From a virus: DNA of 39,508 bases. The notes below the pieces were generated by a model. That model was not told the DNA's origin, searched no databases, and saw only the letters and a program-made list of their open reading frames with translations. Where the stretch lies: positions 1-39,508 of IMG/VR virus record IMGVR_UViG_3300030106_004964; one strand, written 5' to 3'. The translations under genes and the position numbers were made by a program. Shown one piece after another: positions 30,901 through 37,121 of this stretch (position 1 is the first letter of the stretch; each line of letters starts with the position of its first letter).

Positions 30901-31847
30901 AGAAGCAAAATGAATATAATTTTCAGCGTGAGCAAAATACTTTTATTTCGCAGCAAGCAGATCTAGATCGACAGTTACAGGAAAACGAATCTGCGCTGCA
31001 GCGGAATTTTATTAGCGGGCAGAATTACCGGGACCGCCAAAATCAAATCTTTTTGCAGCGCGAACAGAATGAATTTAATTATAATCAAGCACAGAATGAT
31101 TATAATTTCCAGCGCGAAAATAATAAATGGAAAGAGCAGCAAGCAGAAAAAGATAGATTTCAGCAACAGCAGCAATTTGAGCGTACACAGGATTTTACAG
31201 AAGATCAAGCGTTTGTGCAGCAACTGCAGTTTGGACGTCAGCAAGATTTTGCGGAGAGTGAGGCTGCATTTGCGCGAGGTTTAGCTCAGCAACAGCAAGA
31301 TTTTACAGAAGACCAGGCATTTATACAACAGTTACAGTTTGGTAGACAGCAAGATTTTGCAGAACAAGAAGCTCGAGAAGCAAGGGCTTTTGCACAGCAG
31401 CAACAGCAATTTGCTGAAGACCAGGCATTTATTTCTCAGCAGCAATTTGGAAGACAGCAAACTTTTGCTGAAACTGAAGCTCAGAAAGCTAGAGAATTTG
31501 CACGACGTCAAGAAGATTTTGAACGAGATCGTTGGGAAGAGTCGCGACTTCAGTTTGGCCGGACACAAACTTTTGCCGAACAGGAAGCGCAACAAGCACG
31601 AGATTTTGCAGAGCGTCAGTTCCAAACGCAGCAAGGTCAGTTTACGCGGCAGCAAGATTTTGCAGAGGGGCAGGCTGGCCAAGATGCTCTGTATCGTGCG
31701 ATTGGTACACTGTTAGCGGCTCAAGAAAGTGGTATGGACTTAGGAATTGGAGCAGGAAGCGGTGCACCTGGCGGATTGGCTGCATTACTCCGCGCTGAGT
31801 TAGGAGGTGCCCTGGGTAAAGATTTGGCCTACCTGGGGCGTCTTTGA
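27948..31847 (+). CDS. Giant Gln-rich coiled-coil virion protein, 1299 aa
   Basis: Residues 1-270 are mixed and Ala/Gly-rich; from about 280 to 1255 it is nearly continuous helix rich in Gln, Glu, Arg and Ala with Phe or Leu at regular spacing. Near the C-terminus, four 36-residue units (first codons at 31194, 31302, 31410 and 31518) of the type FTEDQAFVQQLQFGRQQD repeat, each built from two 18-residue halves (five helical turns). A 62-residue unit containing NFISGQNYRDRQNQIFLQ also repeats. The C-terminus is Gly-rich. It is probably an internal/ejection protein or a long tail spike stalk. Its exact C-terminus is uncertain (see 31807-31929). Confidence 0.7.
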   Translation: MAKNPFKTTVGANDPIFQKAALQARFGKKFGQDQVRNVVGGLGGDFAQGGFEFADLMSPSAPNIAGLNPQEVAKRFAGQMQGSRRMLPGQELDWSKLSADIDLSDLLGANPDNNPLYSRNVNLQNLLSAGTDFSKAVQSQLTPMMASRLGGSNLSEGATAQAFIDAIKRDPNAGDPTATFADLEGAPTLSYSELQAHSAADPFSRNVLERIRNFTNTYDPSAPDKPMGQEQATFDAAVAAGVAADEEAAAAGGTPYDDSALRAQLSEQQDLIRSLSDRLNQPASAATFDDTGLRQGQGQTQAMLQQLLGREALGSGQLQELLAQSQEGRVTEDAISQIIQNQLMQADIQGQVGQAVQSEFGDVFTQAMIDRQSAEQQRFDTLMESLGQRQQQEERMAREQWARQDAVRAQQEAAVGETLRGAELAGRQAYGNVRGLPIITPEFGATDALRDQLQTSIMDRMRGTPLDAIEAERTAQLEEDASRSRDALTEKLSRLGLLRAGGDTADVLGEFEGQVLRGRQGIAADIQQMQQDLITSGIQEGRTLRGAEVDAELKRAASLSDQLSAARNLDLQRHMLQQDVADRTLARGLTRLGPTERERFENQMRAQQQQEYLARSAQDTQRESAEAAVSLDERRIALSEQEAQDRVNQSSADRGLRKLELDAQKSQFNRQLLHEQTQAELQRGFASTESELDRTFRGDESAAERTFRSNEAARQRMFDIDLRSAELDVQSSEAALDRELQQTLQTGQNKFAMELETTRQDFQATESGFARDQQLAMMRNENEQRLADRNLQESEANLNRLQQTAERVSAQNFERGIISQEHAQRQSDRQLQLDLSKNQIDAQSNLQKLQRQHEKDQAREQGIITREQANLNRLHDENLAQAARGFQSEQATADRQQQLVVQERDLLARAAESENLRTFQRDMAEDEQNFAREQNRFVSQQAQLDRDSASNESALQRNFISGQNYRDRQNQIFLQREQIDAQEAQKQNEYNFQREQNTFISQQADLDRQLQENESALQRNFISGQNYRDRQNQIFLQREQNEFNYNQAQNDYNFQRENNKWKEQQAEKDRFQQQQQFERTQDFTEDQAFVQQLQFGRQQDFAESEAAFARGLAQQQQDFTEDQAFIQQLQFGRQQDFAEQEAREARAFAQQQQQFAEDQAFISQQQFGRQQTFAETEAQKAREFARRQEDFERDRWEESRLQFGRTQTFAEQEAQQARDFAERQFQTQQGQFTRQQDFAEGQAGQDALYRAIGTLLAAQESGMDLGIGAGSGAPGGLAALLRAELGGALGKDLAYLGRL
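31194..31625 (+). repeat. Four 108-bp coding repeats (36 codons each)
   Basis: Units start at 31194, 31302, 31410 and 31518, each 108 bp, with recurring FAE and QFGRQQ blocks. The fourth unit is the most diverged. Confidence 0.75.
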
Positions 31848-31929
31848 CCCCAGAACAGCAACTAATGTTGACGGAACTCAAGTAGGCGTACCTGCAAATT
31901 GGCGTGGTGGACGTCGCGGACCCGGTTAA
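31807..31929 (+). other. Possible alternative C-terminal frame of the 1299-aa protein
   Basis: An open frame overlaps the last 41 bases of the giant gene, shifted +1, and continues 82 bases past its stop. It encodes a protein-like peptide (TWGVFDPRTATNVDGTQVG, then VPANWRGGRRGPG) ending just before the next gene's Shine-Dalgarno. The third frame also stays open to 31882. This suggests a frameshifted tail, by decay or by programmed slippage. Confidence 0.35.
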
Positions 31930-31944
31930 CGAAAGGAATTTAAA

Positions 31945-32349
31945 ATGGCAGCTGAAGAAGTAGCAGCAGAAGGCACTTGGGAATTTGCGAAAAACGCGTT
32001 GCCTTATGTGCTTACAGCATTGCAAATTGGCGGTGGGGTAGGCGGCGGGCATTACGGAGGAAAACAGGCTCGTCGCCAGCAGGAAGAAAATAAACGCGCG
32101 GAAGCTCGCGCTGCTATGATCTCTGCGCTTACTGGACAGCGTGCGATTGCTCAGCCTCAAATAATGCAATCTCAAGCAGCAGATGCGTTTGGCACTATGG
32201 CAAACATAGGATCGCTTGGAATGAATCTTTTGCCGTATATGCCACGTAGAGTTACTAATCCTGAAGTTACTGCTGGGCCTATCCAAAACCCAGGCCCTGG
32301 GCCACTTTCAGGGGTAGGCCGGACTGATCCTAACTCTCCATACAGTTAA
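31945..32349 (+). CDS. Small virion-associated protein, paralogue of the next gene's N-terminus
   Basis: 134 residues. A hydrophobic/Gly-rich segment (about 18-40, LPYVLTALQIGGGVGGGHYGG) is followed by a basic-acidic helix (KQARRQQEENKRAEARAAM) and a Pro/Gly-rich C-terminus. Residues about 22-95 align with residues about 66-140 of the following 906-residue protein, e.g. YGGKQARRQQEENKR with YGGRQQRRQAEENRR. GAAAGGAA precedes the ATG. It is probably a virion or ejection component. Not otherwise recognised. Confidence 0.65.
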   Translation: MAAEEVAAEGTWEFAKNALPYVLTALQIGGGVGGGHYGGKQARRQQEENKRAEARAAMISALTGQRAIAQPQIMQSQAADAFGTMANIGSLGMNLLPYMPRRVTNPEVTAGPIQNPGPGPLSGVGRTDPNSPYS

Positions 32350-32351
32350 GC

Positions 32352-32375
32352 TATAACTTAGGCAACCGAATTTAA
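32352..32375 (+). promoter_or_regulatory. Start-associated palindromic element, copy 7
   Basis: Reads TATAACTTAGG, then CAA, then CCGAATTTAAGG, 9 bases before the ATG at 32385. Its end supplies the AAGG of the Shine-Dalgarno. It starts just after the stop codon of the upstream gene. Confidence 0.75.
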
Positions 32376-32384
32376 GGAATTGTT

Positions 32385-35105
32385 ATGACGCAAGCATATC
32401 CATACGCTGGAATGGCTCAAAGAAATACAAGATCCCAATTAACTCCGAGGCCATTGCAAATTGGAGGAATTCCTGACCCTATTCAGGGGATAGTACCGCA
32501 ACCTGCTGGCAGTGTTACAGACGGTTACGGTATATCATCTTACACTCCTTCTAATATGGGCCGAAATTTAGCTTTTGCTGGCGCAGGATTGCAGACTCTT
32601 GGGGCATTAGGGGAAACTCTATATGGAGGACGTCAGCAACGTCGCCAAGCAGAAGAGAATCGTCGCGCCATAGGCACAGCTAATCTAATATCTATTCTGT
32701 CTGGTGGCTCTGTAGCGCCTAATCCTGATGTAATGCAGTCAAGTGGCGCAAATACTGCTAGACTTTTGTCGAATGTTGGGTCTGGATTAACCTCTTTAGG
32801 TCAGCAACTACAAGATTTTAGAGAGTCTGAAATAAAACTAAAACTTGCTGAAGAAACCGCGCTCATACAAGCAAAGGCAGCCCGACGCGCTGAGGATCTG
32901 CATAAAGAACAGATGCGTGCATTTAAAGTTGAGGATGCGCGCGAAAAAGGCGAACTAGCGGCTCTAAAAGGACTCCAAGCAATTAAAATTGGAGTTGATA
33001 TGTCTGATCCTGAGATTAGAGCTGAATGGGAAGCAGATAAAGAATTTGAAACTCCACATTATAGAAGTGTAAGGCAAGCAGTTACTGCAGACTTAATGAC
33101 TCCGTTAATACTCCAAGGTATTGCAAAGGTGGAGTCAGGGGGTTATGTTGATCCGTATAAAGCTGAGGGAGATATAATTACTTCTGGCCAATATAAAGGA
33201 GATCGCGCATACGGTAAATATCAAGTTATGGGTGCGAATATAAATCCTTGGTTACGTGAGGTAGGTTTACTAACTGGTGATCAAGAGATTACTCCTGAAA
33301 TGTTTATGAATGACCCAGGCTTGCAAGAAGCGTTAGTACGCAATAAATTTGCAGAGCATGTGCGTCATGGCATTGAAAATGATAAAAGCCCAGAAGATAT
33401 AATTAAAAGTGCTGCATCTGTATGGTTTTCTGGCGGGTATGATAATTATAAAGATCCTGAAAAAGCTGAAAGAAGTGATGGTAATAACACTGTAGCCAAT
33501 TATGTAGATATGGTGTATGATGCAGTAGATGATAATCTACGTACTATTGGACCTTCCCAAGAATATAATGAAGATTGGGCAGAGCTTGAGTTAGAAAAGA
33601 AGAGATTCTTAGAAATGACCTCATCAGAAAATGTTAAAGAGATGATGAGAGAAAACAATGTCTCTCTAGCATTTCAAGATTACTTTGAGAACGGGATGCG
33701 CTCAAAAATTGCTACTACGGTCAAAGAGTACGAGAATGATCAATTTGAGATATTGAAAGCGTTTGGAGCACAAAGACTAAGCGAAGAAGCATTAGCAGAA
33801 AGGGTCAAGCAAAACCTTGAAGCTGAAACTTTAGCCCGCCAACGGGAAGCGAGATTAGCCGCAGAAGATTATGCAGCGATGGAAAAGGCTACATCTGATC
33901 GTACTTTAGATTTATTCAATCAATATATTAAGTTGCCTGAAGTTAAATCTTATAATAATTATACTATGCAATATAGTAAATTAATGGCGACAATTAATGA
34001 TTTTCGTGCGTATATGGATGCGCATAATTTAAAATCCTTAAATCAAGAGCAAATAGCAGACGCTTTTCCTAATTTAGGTGCGCATCATATTGCAATAGTA
34101 AATAATTTTCAACGTTTAATTGATGAAGCTACTGTACGTGAAGGTGATATAACATTATGGCAAGCAAGAGGCGCAGGAAAAGCTGAGCAATTTATGGTGT
34201 CGGTCCAAAATATATTTGGCGGGACCATGTTTACTACTGAGACAATTGAAAATATGGCGCAGCTTGCAGAGGCTATGGATAAAGGGTTACGCTCGAGATT
34301 AGCTAGAGGGGCTATTGGATATGCCGAAGCTGCTGCAAAAAGTGCGTATTCAGATGATCCAACGCGGATGGAACAGATAATTGCGCGCCGCGAGATTTTT
34401 GCTCGTACTGTGGCTTCTAGTGCTTTGTCTTATATTAGTCAAGGTGCCCCTATTACTATAGCAGATATTCAGGAAATACCTGAATGGGCTAAAGATTTAG
34501 TTGGAGGGTCTTGGGACCGTCCGGAAAAAGAAACTAAAGAAATTGAAAAGAAGTTTCAAGCGTTAGTACCACATTATGATGCAGTGCAATTTGGGGCTAG
34601 TGTAGATGCGCTGCGGGAAGAGATTGGATTTCCTCAAGAAGGTCAACAATCCTTTCCACCCCTTCAAGGAGTTGATTTGCTAAAACGTCCTCCTGAAGAA
34701 TTACTTGAACTTGCTCCGGTTCTTGATGTAGATGGTATCTCTGCAAATACGCAAGAAGAACGGCAGCTTAAAACTTTATTGCAAAAAGCTAAGGCTGGAA
34801 AATCTTTAACCCCTGTAGAACAAGCACAGGTTCAAGAATTACATCAGCAAATCAATCCTGGTAGTGAAACAATTGACCTTGAGTATGAAAAAGTTAAAGC
34901 TAAGCAGCTCCGCGGCGAGAAATTAACAGCGGCTGATCGTGCAATAATAGATAGGTATCATGTAGGTGGGGCATTCAGTACTATAGGCAGCGGACTTAGC
35001 AGCCTTTTTGGGATGGCTTTGCCTAAAGGGCGTGCAGGAGGGCAGTATGCTCAGCCGCCTATTACGTCTGGACAGTCATCAGCTTCTGTATTAGCGCAGC
35101 GTTAA
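32385..35105 (+). CDS. Ejection protein with lytic transglycosylase domain, 906 aa
   Basis: Residues about 60-145 hold the module shared with the preceding gene. Residues about 238-380 form a lysozyme-like SLT domain: LILQGIAKVESGGY with catalytic Glu250 in the VESGG motif, AYGKYQVMG (275-283) as the GxxQ-type second motif, and ASVWFSGGYDNY (344-355) as the last core helix. The rest is largely helical and charged (145-200, 390-520). Phage virion transglycosylases open the peptidoglycan locally during DNA entry. The context of giant virion proteins supports a T7 gp16-like role. The copy 7 element precedes it. Confidence 0.8.
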   Translation: MTQAYPYAGMAQRNTRSQLTPRPLQIGGIPDPIQGIVPQPAGSVTDGYGISSYTPSNMGRNLAFAGAGLQTLGALGETLYGGRQQRRQAEENRRAIGTANLISILSGGSVAPNPDVMQSSGANTARLLSNVGSGLTSLGQQLQDFRESEIKLKLAEETALIQAKAARRAEDLHKEQMRAFKVEDAREKGELAALKGLQAIKIGVDMSDPEIRAEWEADKEFETPHYRSVRQAVTADLMTPLILQGIAKVESGGYVDPYKAEGDIITSGQYKGDRAYGKYQVMGANINPWLREVGLLTGDQEITPEMFMNDPGLQEALVRNKFAEHVRHGIENDKSPEDIIKSAASVWFSGGYDNYKDPEKAERSDGNNTVANYVDMVYDAVDDNLRTIGPSQEYNEDWAELELEKKRFLEMTSSENVKEMMRENNVSLAFQDYFENGMRSKIATTVKEYENDQFEILKAFGAQRLSEEALAERVKQNLEAETLARQREARLAAEDYAAMEKATSDRTLDLFNQYIKLPEVKSYNNYTMQYSKLMATINDFRAYMDAHNLKSLNQEQIADAFPNLGAHHIAIVNNFQRLIDEATVREGDITLWQARGAGKAEQFMVSVQNIFGGTMFTTETIENMAQLAEAMDKGLRSRLARGAIGYAEAAAKSAYSDDPTRMEQIIARREIFARTVASSALSYISQGAPITIADIQEIPEWAKDLVGGSWDRPEKETKEIEKKFQALVPHYDAVQFGASVDALREEIGFPQEGQQSFPPLQGVDLLKRPPEELLELAPVLDVDGISANTQEERQLKTLLQKAKAGKSLTPVEQAQVQELHQQINPGSETIDLEYEKVKAKQLRGEKLTAADRAIIDRYHVGGAFSTIGSGLSSLFGMALPKGRAGGQYAQPPITSGQSSASVLAQR

Positions 35106-35120
35106 TAAAGGTAATATAAA

Positions 35121-37121
35121 ATGCCTATACCAGCATCTGAAATTAGTTCATTATCAGTTCCTCAACTGAGAACTAAATATGGCGACGTAGAGATTCAAAA
35201 TACTCTGAATCTTATTGAACAGATAGGGATAGATTCATACAGGAATAAGTATGGGTCTAGTACTGATACCCGAAGTATGGGAGATCGAGATGCTACTATT
35301 CCATACGATCCTACGTCGGGCCTATTCTCCCTCAATAATCTGTCAGCGTTAGTACGTAATTTGCCTGGAAATGCTGTAGATACTTATGGCGCAATGGCGA
35401 ATATGGTGACGGATCCAGGGGAAACACTAAACGCACTTTTTAGCAAAGAAGGCGCGTCTGCTATTTGGGAAGATTTGAAGCATCAGGTTACAAATCCTAG
35501 TGAGACATTAGTAGAACGCCCATTTGAGACTTTGCTTAATCTTGCGCCAGTTGTCGGCCCAGCTGCGGGACGGGTTGCAAAAGCTTCGTCGGTTGGCAGC
35601 AGCTTAGCAAAGTTAGAAAAAATTGCTCCTAAGACGTATAAAGCCTTAAGACACACCGGAGAGTTTGCAGTAGATCCGCTTGGAAAGTCTACTAAAGCTA
35701 CATTTGAAGGCACAAAAGGATTATTGAAAGCCTTAGAAATTGGTGGATTTAGAATTCCGGCTACTATTGCATCTGGAATGAAATTAGCTAAGATCGGCGA
35801 GGTTACCGAAACTACTCGTGGATTTACAGATCAGCAAAAAGTAGCGGCTACTCCTATGGGGAGGCTTACTGGAAAAGGTGTAGGCGAGACTAGATACCAA
35901 ACATTTATGAAGGTGCTTAAAGGCGTGAAGGATGAGGAAATAGTTTTAACTGAGATGATGGATTTACTTGATCAAGAAGGCCGGCAAAGACTTGACACTT
36001 ACACAAATGAATTTCCTCAAATTCTAGATGAAACTGCGCCTGTAACTACTGATCCTACTACTGGAGCTCCTTTATCTATTGCAGATCAAGGCGGCACTAA
36101 ACTTGATATTAATGATTTAATAGAATCATTTAAAACGCGATTAGCGTCGCATAATGTGCATATTAAAGATGGGGCTGCACAAATAGGTGCAAAAGTAGAT
36201 ACTAATCCTGTATATGTGAATGATCGTGGCACGAATGTGCCGATAATAGGAGAATCTACGACTCGAGAAATCCCTATAATGGTGCGTCAACTAGGAACGT
36301 TGTCAAATGATGTATTAGCGCGTAGCGAATTTCGCGGAATTCCTAGCAGTGAAATTCACCATATTAATTCTGCCATTATTAGTATAAATGACTATCTAAA
36401 AACTGGTAATGTATTATCGCCTCGGGAATTGTTTACATTACATAATAATATTAGAAATGTTATCGAATATCCTAAGAAGGGCGCTTCTGTTATTGATGCT
36501 ACATTAATGGATTTTTCTTCTGAAATCCGTAAAAAACTAAGTGGCTTACCTGGGAAAACAGCAGTTTCAAATAAATCGTTTGATGATTTAATGAAAGAAG
36601 TAGAGAAATCACTTGTCTGGGAAAACAGTGTACGTAAGGCTTGGGGATTGTATAGAGATGGGTCAGAGAATGCTGGCGCTGTATTACGTAAGATAGCTGC
36701 AGGAGGTAGCGAAGCTGCTAAGTATCGCAAAGAATTACTAGCCCGCGGAGAAGCACGGGGAATGAACTTAGGCGCAGCGTTAGAAGCAATGGAGTTTAGA
36801 GGTTGGGAACCTAAAGGTCTTGTAGGTAGGCAGATGGCTATAGGTATTTTAGGCGCTGGAGCTGCGTTTGGCGCGGTTTCCTGGTGGCCTTTAATGGGTA
36901 TCCCATTTGCTGCGCCTAGAATAGTTGGCAATTTTGCGGCTAAGATAGGAGTTTCTAAACGGGCTGCAGATTATTTAACTGAGATAGTGAAAGAGATGCA
37001 CAATAATTATCCAACAGCAGTTGCAATGGGAAAACAAGGATATACGATAGGAGGCATCCTTGCGAATCACGCTGATTTTGCTCGCGAAGCGCGTCAACGA
37101 GATAAAGCCGGAGAAGAATAA
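35121..37121 (+). CDS. Large virion/ejection protein with hydrophobic C-terminal region, 666 aa
   Basis: 666 residues. An N-terminal region (about 1-60) is followed by DP/NP-containing amphipathic segments (TDPGET, TNPSET, about 95-140) similar in style to the N-terminal half of the ADP-ribosyltransferase-like protein. A long helical middle follows (about 180-550). Residues about 570-610 are hydrophobic and Gly/Ala-rich and could insert in membrane, followed by a basic C-terminus. It is probably ejected with DNA or helps form the entry channel. AAAGGTAA precedes the ATG. Family not recognised. Confidence 0.6.
   Translation: MPIPASEISSLSVPQLRTKYGDVEIQNTLNLIEQIGIDSYRNKYGSSTDTRSMGDRDATIPYDPTSGLFSLNNLSALVRNLPGNAVDTYGAMANMVTDPGETLNALFSKEGASAIWEDLKHQVTNPSETLVERPFETLLNLAPVVGPAAGRVAKASSVGSSLAKLEKIAPKTYKALRHTGEFAVDPLGKSTKATFEGTKGLLKALEIGGFRIPATIASGMKLAKIGEVTETTRGFTDQQKVAATPMGRLTGKGVGETRYQTFMKVLKGVKDEEIVLTEMMDLLDQEGRQRLDTYTNEFPQILDETAPVTTDPTTGAPLSIADQGGTKLDINDLIESFKTRLASHNVHIKDGAAQIGAKVDTNPVYVNDRGTNVPIIGESTTREIPIMVRQLGTLSNDVLARSEFRGIPSSEIHHINSAIISINDYLKTGNVLSPRELFTLHNNIRNVIEYPKKGASVIDATLMDFSSEIRKKLSGLPGKTAVSNKSFDDLMKEVEKSLVWENSVRKAWGLYRDGSENAGAVLRKIAAGGSEAAKYRKELLARGEARGMNLGAALEAMEFRGWEPKGLVGRQMAIGILGAGAAFGAVSWWPLMGIPFAAPRIVGNFAAKIGVSKRAADYLTEIVKEMHNNYPTAVAMGKQGYTIGGILANHADFAREARQRDKAGEE

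Noticed and set aside
31642-32286. 214-codon minus-strand frame near the end of the giant virion gene
   Set aside because: Spans the ends of two rightward genes in antisense, with Ser/Cys/His-rich composition and no leader.
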